This document shows, in pieces, positions 36,015-44,239 of a stretch of 64,000 nucleotides of DNA. A model generated the notes under the pieces. The model ran no database searches. It saw nothing but the letters and a program-made list of their open reading frames with translations, and was not told the origin of the DNA. The position numbers and the translations under genes were made by a program. This stretch comes from Chryseobacterium takakiae (GTDB lineage: Bacteria; Bacteroidota; Bacteroidia; Flavobacteriales; Weeksellaceae). The stretch lies in contig NZ_FQVO01000015.1 of NCBI RefSeq assembly GCF_900129385.1, positions 19,288-83,287 of the forward strand, read 5' to 3'. Positions within the stretch are counted from its first letter, which is position 1. Each line of letters opens with the position of its first letter.

Positions 36015-36183
36015 CCCGAAATTTTTCGGGTGTGCATGGCATAGCCATGTTCCAAAAATTTTGTTAAACTATTTGTTTTTTGATAAGCAAGAGGAAACCA
36101 CGATATAAAAATCGTAGTTTGTATCTGTTTGTTTTATAGGTAGTTATGTTGCTGCATATTAGATAGGTATACTGAAAGTATAC
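36015..36183. other. oriT: Candidate origin of transfer (four inverted repeats)
   Basis: Four inverted repeats stand in a row just upstream of the mobilisation genes: CCCGAA-ATTT-TTCGGG (36015-36030), CATGGC-ATA-GCCATG (36035-36049), AAACCACGAT-ATAAAA-ATCGTAGTTT (36095-36120, one mismatch) and GTATACT-GAA-AGTATAC (36167-36183). Closely set inverted repeats ahead of mob genes are the usual look of oriT. The nic site cannot be named. Confidence 0.5.
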
Positions 36184-36271
36184 TAAGTTATTTATTAAAT
36201 CGTTATAATATATATAAATTATTGTAAAATAGCATTTTAATAGTATATTAGTAGTACTAAAAACTTACACT

Positions 36272-36910
36272 ATGCTTAAAAATACAATAAAATTATCTGA
36301 TGATACAAAGGATTTATTAGACCAAATTCAATTAAAATTTGGGCTTAAAACTTATGATACAACCGTAAATACATGCTCACTTTTTATAATTAGAAATGAA
36401 ATAAATCTGAAAGAAGATTACATCGGTGATTATAGAAAGGGCCTTGTTGATCTAGAAAAAAGATTAACAGTAAGTTTCAAAGAGCATGAAGATAAAATGA
36501 AATTAGATAATGCATCTGTAAGGAAATGGATGGGTGGAATTGAAAAAGATTATCTTAAACCGTTAATACAGAAACTTAGCATATTGGATAAAATTTCAGA
36601 TTTAGGAATTAATAATATTTTACAAGAAAAACAAAATATTCCTAAAATTGAAAACCCCTTAAATTCTCATTTAGAGAAGCCTTTTTCTTCCAGTTCCGAA
36701 GACCAGGAAAATACTGAGAAATTGAAAAATGAATTGCAGGATAAAGATCAAAAATTTAGGGATTTATACAATAAATATGAAATCCAAAAACAGGCACTGT
36801 TTAAAATTTTTAACAACTCAAAAGTAGAGTCTGGGGGGATGCTTTCAAAGGAAAGGATTGTTATAAATTTGACATATGACGAATGGGAAGAATTAAAAAG
36901 AACACAGTAA
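36272..36910 (+). CDS. Mobilisation accessory protein (BfmA/BtgA-like)
   Basis: 212 residues, three bases before the relaxase ATG. The N-terminus (NTIKLSDDTKDLLDQIQLKFG) resembles a ribbon-helix-helix DNA-binding domain. A long central coiled coil (ENTEKLKNELQDKDQKFRDLY) follows. This is the design of Bacteroides mobilisation proteins BfmA/BtgA, which bind oriT and help the relaxase nick. Assignment by layout and position, not by a diagnostic motif. Confidence 0.65.
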   Translation: MLKNTIKLSDDTKDLLDQIQLKFGLKTYDTTVNTCSLFIIRNEINLKEDYIGDYRKGLVDLEKRLTVSFKEHEDKMKLDNASVRKWMGGIEKDYLKPLIQKLSILDKISDLGINNILQEKQNIPKIENPLNSHLEKPFSSSSEDQENTEKLKNELQDKDQKFRDLYNKYEIQKQALFKIFNNSKVESGGMLSKERIVINLTYDEWEELKRTQ

Positions 36911-36913
36911 GAA

Positions 36914-39900
36914 ATGCATGTTAAAATAGTTTCTCACGATGCAAAGAAGTCACAATCTGCATCTAATATAATGCAGTATCTGGATAAGGAAAATGAAAAT
37001 GAAAAATTAAAAAATGAACACCTTATTTTAGAAGGCAAAGAGAATGAAATCAATCCTAATTCTGTAGAATATTTTTTCAATCAAGACTACAATCCGTATG
37101 ATCTGGAAGACCCAAATTCAAAGATTAACGTATTTGAAGCTGCAGACAATTTAGACAAAAACAGAGGCACTCAAAATCTTTCTTCCAGTAATTTTTATAT
37201 GCTCAATATCAGTCCTAGTCAGCAGGAATTGGAGCATATGGAAAAGATAGCCATTGAAGAGCTAACAAACCGGGGACTGATCTTTGAAGATATCCGAAAT
37301 ATTGAAACCGCATTAGATTTTTATAATGAGCAGAAAGATCAATTAATGAAGCTGCAAATGAAATTATTTACTCAGGAGGTTATGGAGCAATATGCTTCTC
37401 AGATGGATAGAGAGATTTACGCCAATCAGGAAGCGCTTCCGACAGATGCAGAACGAAAATTAATGAAGGCCGAAATTGAAGAAAGATTTACGAAATTTTT
37501 AGAAGATAAAGCCATAAAAAGTGAAATCCTGCAACCGGATGTAAACTATCTGGGAGTGAGTAAGTTTAATGAAAAACAGGAATATCCACACGGCAAGATA
37601 TTTACTTTTTATTCTTCCGATATTGAGAAAAAAATCGATCTGTTTGTGCCAGAAGGAAAGTATAAAATTGAAGATGAACAGCTTTTTATTGACGAAGAAT
37701 ATTATTCAGATAAGTATAATACAATAGTTGAAAGAGAAAATTTCAGGAATGAAAAAATAGAAATTCCAGGTATAGCAGCCAAAAGTACTGACTATTTTAC
37801 AGATTATGTGAAAGAAGATAAAGTGTATCTTATGCATCAATGGGATGAATTTGATAAGGAACTTAAACTTTATTTTGATAGCAATGAAATACAAATGCGT
37901 GATGGTGTTTGCTATATTCCTGAAAGTATTTATAACGATAAGCTTTATGAGGCAAAAAGCCAGTTTCTGAGTAAAAAATTTGCAGAAATTAAGAAATCCA
38001 TGCAGGAGGAAAATATAAAAGAATCGGGTTTTGATATTTCAAAAGAAATCGATCAAAATGGAGAAGAATTTTATTTGAATCCTGACAAAGTTCCTTCAAA
38101 GGATGATCTGAAAAAAATCAATATTAAAACTTCTGTATATTTCAATAATTACCTTGTTGAGAAGAAATATATACCCAAGAAAGAAAGTTTTAAAATTTCG
38201 GATTGGGAAACTAAAAAATCCATTAAAGCAGAAGTCCTGGCAGAAAGTGAGAAAGCAAAATTATTGAAGATAACTGATGAAAGAATGCCGGAACCAGTTC
38301 AGGTCTGGGTTGGGAATTTCGCCATTGTAGATAAAGAATCTAATGATCTGGTAAAAGATGAAAATGGAGATATTCAGATCTTATCTGATTTTTACGAGCA
38401 TAAAATACAGGAAATATTAAAATTAGAAACAGCACAAAAATTACAGTTCATTGATTTCAAGGAGATTGAAAGTCAAAAACCAAAGTTTGTTAAGAACGAA
38501 GAAAGTATTTCTTTTACATTTGATAATACGGGATTAAAAGACCCGTTAAAATTTAATATCCGGACAGAAGAGCTAACTGTTTCAGCGAATGGCAGCTATA
38601 CTATTGAAAGAAATCTTTTTGATCATAAATATGAAAAACATCTAATCTATCAGGCCCAGAAGGAATTTTCTAAGGATTTCGAAAAAATTAAAGAATCAGT
38701 ACATAAAGAAATGATTCAAGCTAAGGATTTCCAAAAAGATAAGGAAATAGAACAGCGATTCAAAAACTTTTTAGTGGAGAAAAATGTTCTTAGGGAGCAA
38801 TCTAAGAATGATAATTTTAAAGTTGATGCTAGGATATTGGAGACTAAATATCAGTCTACATACATAGCTTATAAGCGTGAGAACAGTCTCGAAGAAATAA
38901 GGCTTTGGGTAAATAATAATATCATATGCAAATCAGAAAAAGACGGTATTTATTTTAAAAACGAAGCCGAGATTACTAAAATATTAGATAAAGCAATTCA
39001 GAGAGACACTGCCCGCAAACAGCTTGTAGAGATTTACTTTTCCAAAGTTGAAACTGAGGATAAGAAACATAAAGAAGAGAGCTATAAGAGTTTTAATTTT
39101 TATAATGATGTCCCTGGCCTTAGTGAACCCGTTAAAATTTCCTTTAAAGAATCTGATCTAAAACAGGATGGCGGTAAGTATTTTGTTGAGAAACATAAGT
39201 TGGATTATAAATTGGAAAATGCCGTAAAATTTGGCATTACAAAAGAGTTCGGGAACGTCAAGGACGATATCAAAAATGAAGTCTGGAAAGAGAAAGGGTT
39301 TGATACTACCAAACGCAAGATCACAGGCGAAGACCTGATGTATTATGCAAAAATTGAGACTGAAAGAAAATACAGCCATAAAGACAAGGCAGTTATCAAG
39401 AACAAGCCTATTCTTACTAAGATCAAAGAATATCAGCAAAGCAGGAACCCATTAAATAAAATGAAGATTGCAGATTTGGAAAGCCAGCTTTTACGAGATA
39501 AATATACAGGAGAAGTTGTCAATGAAGGTGTAAAGAAAGGAGGAATGAACTATCATTCCCATATTGTGGTCTCCCGGCACGATAAGACTAGTATTAATCC
39601 CAAGGATAAAGTTTCCATGTCACCGAATGCCAATCAAAAAGACGGACAGATTAACAATGGAGCTAAGGTTGGATTTAACCGTGATGAATTTGCCAAAATT
39701 GTTGAAAAGGTTTTTGATGAAAAATTTGAATACGAAAGACCGGAAAAGGAAAAATACGCAGTTCGGAACCAAATGAAAAAAGACCTATCGAAAAAAGTGG
39801 CTGACCGGACCCGGGGAGAAATCAAAGGAAGGATTAAACAGGAGATTATGAAACAGACAGGCATGAACACGGTAAGAAATGAACTTAATCCTTCACAGAA

Positions 39901-40024
39901 GATTAGGAATGAACTTAAGCCCCTGCCAATTCCAACGAGTTTTCCAAAAAGCAAGTTGGATGCAGTAATTAAAATCGTCAAAATGGCAAAAAATTTAATC
40001 GTAGACAAAGGAATGCACTATTAA
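36914..40024 (+). CDS. Relaxase-like mobilisation protein with internal repeats (DUF5712-type)
   Basis: 1036 residues. The N-terminus (MHVKIVSHDAKKSQSASNIM, then QYLDKEN) matches the start of the DUF5712/MobB-like relaxase group, with Tyr22 a candidate catalytic Tyr; NFYMLNISPSQQELEHM follows near 100. The metal-binding HxH motif (HSHIVVSRHD) comes only at ~880, followed by GFNRDEFAKIVEKVFDEKF. Between them lie three copies of a ~210-residue unit, whose starts can be seen at RFTKFLEDK (~194), YFNNYLVEK (~408) and RFKNFLVEK (~614). It nicks oriT and leads the strand out through the coupling protein encoded 5 bp downstream. Confidence 0.75.
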   Translation: MHVKIVSHDAKKSQSASNIMQYLDKENENEKLKNEHLILEGKENEINPNSVEYFFNQDYNPYDLEDPNSKINVFEAADNLDKNRGTQNLSSSNFYMLNISPSQQELEHMEKIAIEELTNRGLIFEDIRNIETALDFYNEQKDQLMKLQMKLFTQEVMEQYASQMDREIYANQEALPTDAERKLMKAEIEERFTKFLEDKAIKSEILQPDVNYLGVSKFNEKQEYPHGKIFTFYSSDIEKKIDLFVPEGKYKIEDEQLFIDEEYYSDKYNTIVERENFRNEKIEIPGIAAKSTDYFTDYVKEDKVYLMHQWDEFDKELKLYFDSNEIQMRDGVCYIPESIYNDKLYEAKSQFLSKKFAEIKKSMQEENIKESGFDISKEIDQNGEEFYLNPDKVPSKDDLKKINIKTSVYFNNYLVEKKYIPKKESFKISDWETKKSIKAEVLAESEKAKLLKITDERMPEPVQVWVGNFAIVDKESNDLVKDENGDIQILSDFYEHKIQEILKLETAQKLQFIDFKEIESQKPKFVKNEESISFTFDNTGLKDPLKFNIRTEELTVSANGSYTIERNLFDHKYEKHLIYQAQKEFSKDFEKIKESVHKEMIQAKDFQKDKEIEQRFKNFLVEKNVLREQSKNDNFKVDARILETKYQSTYIAYKRENSLEEIRLWVNNNIICKSEKDGIYFKNEAEITKILDKAIQRDTARKQLVEIYFSKVETEDKKHKEESYKSFNFYNDVPGLSEPVKISFKESDLKQDGGKYFVEKHKLDYKLENAVKFGITKEFGNVKDDIKNEVWKEKGFDTTKRKITGEDLMYYAKIETERKYSHKDKAVIKNKPILTKIKEYQQSRNPLNKMKIADLESQLLRDKYTGEVVNEGVKKGGMNYHSHIVVSRHDKTSINPKDKVSMSPNANQKDGQINNGAKVGFNRDEFAKIVEKVFDEKFEYERPEKEKYAVRNQMKKDLSKKVADRTRGEIKGRIKQEIMKQTGMNTVRNELNPSQKIRNELKPLPIPTSFPKSKLDAVIKIVKMAKNLIVDKGMHY

Positions 40025-40028
40025 TAAT

Positions 40029-41687
40029 ATGAATTTACCAGAGTTTTTAAGCAAAGAGATTATTGTCATATTTCTTATAATATACGTAGTTGTAGGGCTG
40101 TTAGGCTATATTATCTCGTCATTTCGCGGGAACAAAGGATTAATAAGCTTTTCGCTTATTTTGATATTTGGGGCAGTGATACATCATTACTTCCCATATT
40201 CATTTATTGAAAAACTTCTGCCCTTCGGTTTTGCTCCGGCTCTAATATTGGGACTACTCATAGGTCTTTCCAATTACGAACCTAAAGCACAGCCTATAGT
40301 TGATGTAGAATTAAATCTTAGAGGAAGAAAGAGGATTATCCGAAATATTTTCGCAGGGATTGGAGTTTTCGGAGCTTCCCGAAGTGGTAAAACGGCTTCT
40401 GTGATTTATTCGCTTTTAATTCATTTTGCAAAGTGGGGATTCTCTGGTTTAATCTATGATTATAAAAATGGAGAACTGACAGAAATATGCGTTCCCCTTT
40501 TTGGAAAAAGGTTAAAGATTTTTGCTATACACCGTCCTGATATCAGTGTCAGGCTGAATCCTATTAACCCGAAATATTTGGATGATGAAAAAGAGGTGTC
40601 TGCTGTTACGCAGGTAATTTTAGATAACCTTGCCGGTTCAGAGAAAGGGGAGAACGGTTTTTTTTATGATACTGCAGGAAGTTTATTAAGTGCCATAATC
40701 CTTAGATTTTCACTGCACTATCAACACTACTGTACTATTCCCCACGTTATTGCTTTTATCCTTTCTGTTGATTTTTCTTTAAAAAAAGAGGAACAGCAAA
40801 GCAAAGGTTTGCAGGAAGAGGCCTATGACACGTTTTTAGGATTGAAGAACTTTCTTATTGCTGATAAAAGAGTAAAAATCCAGGCATCATCATTTATTTT
40901 AGGGCTTGCATCTGAAAAACAAACTGCTGCAGTTGTTTCAACTTTGGCCAATGCTTTAAGAAAAATTTCCTTCCCTGAATCTTTTTGGGCATTGACTGGT
41001 AATGATATTGACCTAAATCTTAATTCAAAAGAAAATCAAACCGTTCTTTCAATCATGAATGATCCAAAATCCGAAGAAGTAATCACTCCTTTTTTGGCCA
41101 CAATTATTCATACCATTACTAAACAAATGATGGTCCGACATCAGGAACCTGCATTCATCCTTTTGGACGAGGCTCCAACCATCAAATTAAGAAATATGGC
41201 CCGAATCTCTGCTACAATGGCCAGCTTTAAGATAGCAACTATCTATTGTGCACAGGACATTTCGCAAGCTGTAATACAATATACAAGGGATGGATTTAAA
41301 GCGATCCTGGCCAACTTATCGACCTTGTTCTTTGGTAGAGCCAATGATCCGGACACGGGTAAATTTTATGAGCAATATTTTGAACCTAAGAAAATTAAGA
41401 CTCATTCAAGAACTACAGGACAATCTTCTTCCTCAAAAACCGTCAGTGAAAAAGAAGTTCCGAAAGTTCGTTCCCATGAGTTCACCAAATTTACACCGGG
41501 TAAATTCGCATTTATATCTGGTGGTAAGGCTGAACTGATTAAGTTTCCAAAGTATAATATCGAAGTAGAACAACTTCCGGAGAAGGAAAACTTAAAGTCA
41601 AAAATGATTGATAATTACATGCATATCATTGATGAGATCAACCTTTTTGCTGAACAAATAGGAATTTCAAGAGAAAGAAAAGTTTAA
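40029..41687 (+). CDS. Type IV coupling protein (VirD4/TraG-like)
   Basis: 552 residues. Two or three N-terminal membrane helices (to ~80), Walker A GASRSGKTAS near residue 115 and Walker B FILLDEAPTI near 377. The C-terminus is hydrophilic. It is the hexameric ATPase that brings the relaxase-DNA complex to the transfer channel. It follows the relaxase by 5 bp. Its stop codon lies inside the 24-bp palindrome that precedes the GNAT gene. Confidence 0.88.
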   Translation: MNLPEFLSKEIIVIFLIIYVVVGLLGYIISSFRGNKGLISFSLILIFGAVIHHYFPYSFIEKLLPFGFAPALILGLLIGLSNYEPKAQPIVDVELNLRGRKRIIRNIFAGIGVFGASRSGKTASVIYSLLIHFAKWGFSGLIYDYKNGELTEICVPLFGKRLKIFAIHRPDISVRLNPINPKYLDDEKEVSAVTQVILDNLAGSEKGENGFFYDTAGSLLSAIILRFSLHYQHYCTIPHVIAFILSVDFSLKKEEQQSKGLQEEAYDTFLGLKNFLIADKRVKIQASSFILGLASEKQTAAVVSTLANALRKISFPESFWALTGNDIDLNLNSKENQTVLSIMNDPKSEEVITPFLATIIHTITKQMMVRHQEPAFILLDEAPTIKLRNMARISATMASFKIATIYCAQDISQAVIQYTRDGFKAILANLSTLFFGRANDPDTGKFYEQYFEPKKIKTHSRTTGQSSSSKTVSEKEVPKVRSHEFTKFTPGKFAFISGGKAELIKFPKYNIEVEQLPEKENLKSKMIDNYMHIIDEINLFAEQIGISRERKV

Positions 41688-41710
41688 TATATTAAACTTT
41701 TATATATTTG
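41678..41710 (+). promoter_or_regulatory. 24-bp palindrome and -7 box before GNAT gene
   Basis: A perfect AT-only-cored palindrome with arms AAAAGTTTAATA / TATTAAACTTTT (41678-41701), then TATATTTG (41703-41710), a -7 box. The box shows that a TTG at 41708 is promoter, not start codon; the GNAT gene starts at ATG 41735. The palindrome is placed for an operator. Confidence 0.6.
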
Positions 41711-41734
41711 TTTACCAAACATGAAAGAATAATT

Positions 41735-42304
41735 ATGAGAATGGCTGAAAAAAAAGACAAAATTGATGTTGTTAATATATTAACATCTGCTTTTATTAAT
41801 GTCTTAATACCGAATTCAATAAATTTTGTCGTCAAGAATGATAAAAAACGCCGGGAGAGATTAAGATCTTTAATGGAGTTTCAGTTTGATATAGGTTTAG
41901 AACTTGGTCATATCTTTATTAGTGATGATTCTAAAGGCTGCATTATATTTATCGATAAATGGAAATCAACGCTTAAACGTATCATTTTAGAAGTTAAGCT
42001 CTTATTTGCTGTAATTGGAATCGAAAATCTTTTTCAGGTATTGAAAAGAGAAAATCTTATTAAATCTTATCATCCGAAACAAGACTTTATACATTTATGG
42101 CTGATGGGCGTTGCACCAGAAGCCCAGGGAACTGGAGTAGGTAGTAAGCTGCTCCAGGAAACTCTTCAATTTTATGAAGGAAAACTTATGTATCTGGAAA
42201 CAACGACGCCGGAAAACCTAAGGTTTTATAAGAAAAACGGCTTTATTATTTTCCATGAAACTTTTGAATTAGATTATCCATTATATTTTTTGAAATATGT
42301 TTAA
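41735..42304 (+). CDS. GNAT-family N-acetyltransferase
   Basis: 189 residues from ATG 41735. The acetyl-CoA site motif A is LWLMGVAPEAQGTGVGSKLL (Q-G-x-G-x-G), and the C-terminal motif B region is LETTTPENLRFYKKNGF. It has its own promoter and palindrome inside the transfer region and overlaps the next regulator gene by 8 bp, so it is cargo rather than transfer machinery. Substrate unknown. Confidence 0.85.
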   Translation: MRMAEKKDKIDVVNILTSAFINVLIPNSINFVVKNDKKRRERLRSLMEFQFDIGLELGHIFISDDSKGCIIFIDKWKSTLKRIILEVKLLFAVIGIENLFQVLKRENLIKSYHPKQDFIHLWLMGVAPEAQGTGVGSKLLQETLQFYEGKLMYLETTTPENLRFYKKNGFIIFHETFELDYPLYFLKYV

Positions 42305-43193
42305 TACTCAAATTGAAATCAGTACTTTTATTTATATCCTAATATTTGCAGGACTATTAATTGTTGCTTTTATACAATTGATTAATGTATGGAACAAACG
42401 AGATCGAAACTATTATCTTAATTTTTGTGCATTATTATTTTCAGGAATAGTTTATAATCTGATCGAAGGTCTACTCCCGGATCATCAATTTGGTATTGAT
42501 ATCCTGGCACAAAATATCCTGGCTTTTACCGTTGGTTTAGTCGTAGCCTTCCATTATCTTTTTTATTTAAAGAAGATCTACAATCTTAAGTTTTACGAAA
42601 AAATTTCTTTTGCATCCATTGGGATGGCTGCATGCATGGCCCTTATTGTATTATTTATATTACCCTATACGGTAACCAAATCATTAGAGGTTTCAAGAGT
42701 ATTTTTTCTAGGATTTTTCTTCATCGTTCTTTTATTGATGATAATTGTTGTTATTAAAGATCAAATAAAAAAAATTAAAGAAGAAAAATCTGCAGTATTA
42801 AAAATTCATTATTTCATAGGAATCATTGGATTCTTAGGGCTGCTATCACTACCATTTAATATACTTGTTTTCGGAGATAACCAAGTAATAGAGCAATCCT
42901 CTTTTAGTGTTGGATTTTTCTTCCTTACAATAGACTTTTTCCTATATGGATTAAGAAAAAAAGAACTGAAAAAAAATATCCCTATTGCAGAGCTTTCAGC
43001 ACGAGAAAACGAAATCTTAAAAATTTTGTTAGAAAATCCGGAATTGAAATATGCCGAGATCAGCGAGCGATTAAATATTTCAGAAAAAACGTTATCTACT
43101 CATCTTAATAAGATTTATAAAAAAATCGGGATTAGAAGTAAGAAAGAAATCAATGAAATGAGTAAATCTACGCGAGAAAGTATAATTTCTTAA
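42297..43193 (+). CDS. Membrane-bound LuxR-type transcription regulator
   Basis: 298 residues. Seven hydrophobic segments occupy ~10-220, a basic linker follows, and the C-terminal ~65 residues are a LuxR/GerE helix-turn-helix (LSARENEILKILLENPELKY, SEKTLSTHLNKIYKKIGI). It would sense a signal at the membrane and control genes nearby, perhaps through the palindrome at 41678. Overlap with the GNAT gene indicates one transcript, closed by two terminators. Confidence 0.8.
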   Translation: MFNTQIEISTFIYILIFAGLLIVAFIQLINVWNKRDRNYYLNFCALLFSGIVYNLIEGLLPDHQFGIDILAQNILAFTVGLVVAFHYLFYLKKIYNLKFYEKISFASIGMAACMALIVLFILPYTVTKSLEVSRVFFLGFFFIVLLLMIIVVIKDQIKKIKEEKSAVLKIHYFIGIIGFLGLLSLPFNILVFGDNQVIEQSSFSVGFFFLTIDFFLYGLRKKELKKNIPIAELSARENEILKILLENPELKYAEISERLNISEKTLSTHLNKIYKKIGIRSKKEINEMSKSTRESIIS

Positions 43194-43211
43194 ATTTCCA
43201 CAATATATATT

Positions 43212-43302
43212 AAAGCCTGATTATCAGGCTTTATTTTTTGTAAAATAATCCTTATTCAGTACCCTTATTTATTTAAGGAGAAGAATAAGGGTTATTTTTT
43301 TT
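43212..43302 (+). terminator. Tandem terminators
   Basis: First: AAAGCCTGA-TTA-TCAGGCTTT followed by ATTTTTT (43212-43239). Second: ACCCTTATT ... AATAAGGGT followed by TATTTTTTTT (43261-43302). Together they isolate the GNAT-LuxR unit from the tra operon. Confidence 0.85.
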
Positions 43303-43322
43303 CGTCTGCTTTTTTTATGCTA

Positions 43323-43330
43323 TAAGTTTG
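43323..43330 (+). promoter_or_regulatory. -7 promoter box of the tra operon
   Basis: TAAGTTTG, matching TAnnTTTG, 38 bp before the first gene after the tandem terminators. No clear -33 box. Confidence 0.45.
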
Positions 43331-43367
43331 AAAATCGAAATTCAAATCAGGTAAAAATTATAGTTAG

Positions 43368-43622
43368 ATGGAAGAATCAAGAAATAAAATTGACAGAGTA
43401 TTATTGATTATTTTCTTATCAATAGCATCCTCAATCTTATGGGGAATATTCGTAATGCTTCTATTTTATCTAGTTTTTAATTCTCAATTTTTTTCCAGTC
43501 TTATCCAGGATTTTAATCGAGAAAAAACTGCATTATTTTTTATTGGAGTAGGACTCTTATTAATTTCAGCAATAACCACTACATCTATTTTACTGAAAAA
43601 AATCAAAAATTATAATGACTAA
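43368..43622 (+). CDS. Small two-span membrane protein, first tra operon gene
   Basis: 84 residues with two hydrophobic helices (VLLIIFLSIASSILWGIFVM and FIGVGLLLISAITTTSILL) and charged ends. It is not one of the named Tra proteins that I can recognise. It starts the operon 12 bp before traE, so a role in transfer or entry exclusion is likely. Confidence 0.55.
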   Translation: MEESRNKIDRVLLIIFLSIASSILWGIFVMLLFYLVFNSQFFSSLIQDFNREKTALFFIGVGLLLISAITTTSILLKKIKNYND

Positions 43623-43633
43623 AAATAAAAATT

Positions 43634-43936
43634 ATGAAAATGTTGAACAAAAATTTTTGTCAAAAGGCAAGTCTGACTTTGTTTTTACTTTCCGCAAGTT
43701 TTATGAATGCACAGGATTTAGGTCTTGCTTCCGGAGGGAATAAGATTTTAGCTGAACTGGTTAAGGCATTCCCTATTGTTGCCGCTATCGCTTTAATCTG
43801 GGTCGGATGGAAGGCGTTGAATGAGTACAACGACAGTAAAGATGTTTTGGCAGCTTTAAAGATTGTAGGATGGTATTTACTGGCAGTATTCTTTATTATT
43901 GGGGCTTATCAGGTAGTTAAAAATGTGTCTTTATAA
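43634..43936 (+). CDS. traE: Conjugal transfer protein TraE (DUF4134)
   Basis: 100 residues. A signal-like N-terminal helix ending NAQDL is followed by two hydrophobic helices (FPIVAAIALIWVGWKALNEY and WYLLAVFFIIGAYQVV). This is the TraE pattern, VirB2-like in size and topology, always just upstream of TraF and the VirB4 ATPase. It is probably the pilin-like or channel subunit. Two bases separate it from traF. Confidence 0.75.
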   Translation: MKMLNKNFCQKASLTLFLLSASFMNAQDLGLASGGNKILAELVKAFPIVAAIALIWVGWKALNEYNDSKDVLAALKIVGWYLLAVFFIIGAYQVVKNVSL

Positions 43937-43938
43937 CA

Positions 43939-44223
43939 ATGAAAGAAATCAGGAATTATAAGAACATCAGGAGAAAGCCACAAATACATGGCTTTTCTCC
44001 TAATGCTTTTTATTTATTCATTGGGATTGCAGGGATGTCTCTAATGACCCTTACCATGGGTTTTAGTTGGGTTAAGATTATATGCATTTTAATTATCAAC
44101 GCCTTAAGCCTTGTGTTTACAAAATTGGTGATGAGTAATGACCATATTATGAAAAAATTATTCAATGAAAAGTTTCCTAAAGAAATTTCACCATTGACAA
44201 GAGACAGATCAAAGAAAAAATAA
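43939..44223 (+). CDS. traF: Conjugal transfer protein TraF (DUF4133, VirB3-like)
   Basis: 94 residues. It begins with a basic region (NYKNIRRKPQIHGFSPNAF), has two close membrane helices, and ends in a basic tail. The size, topology and place between TraE and the VirB4-like TraG match TraF, the VirB3-like inner membrane protein. Confidence 0.75.
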   Translation: MKEIRNYKNIRRKPQIHGFSPNAFYLFIGIAGMSLMTLTMGFSWVKIICILIINALSLVFTKLVMSNDHIMKKLFNEKFPKEISPLTRDRSKKK

Positions 44224-44239
44224 TATTAAAATACATTCT

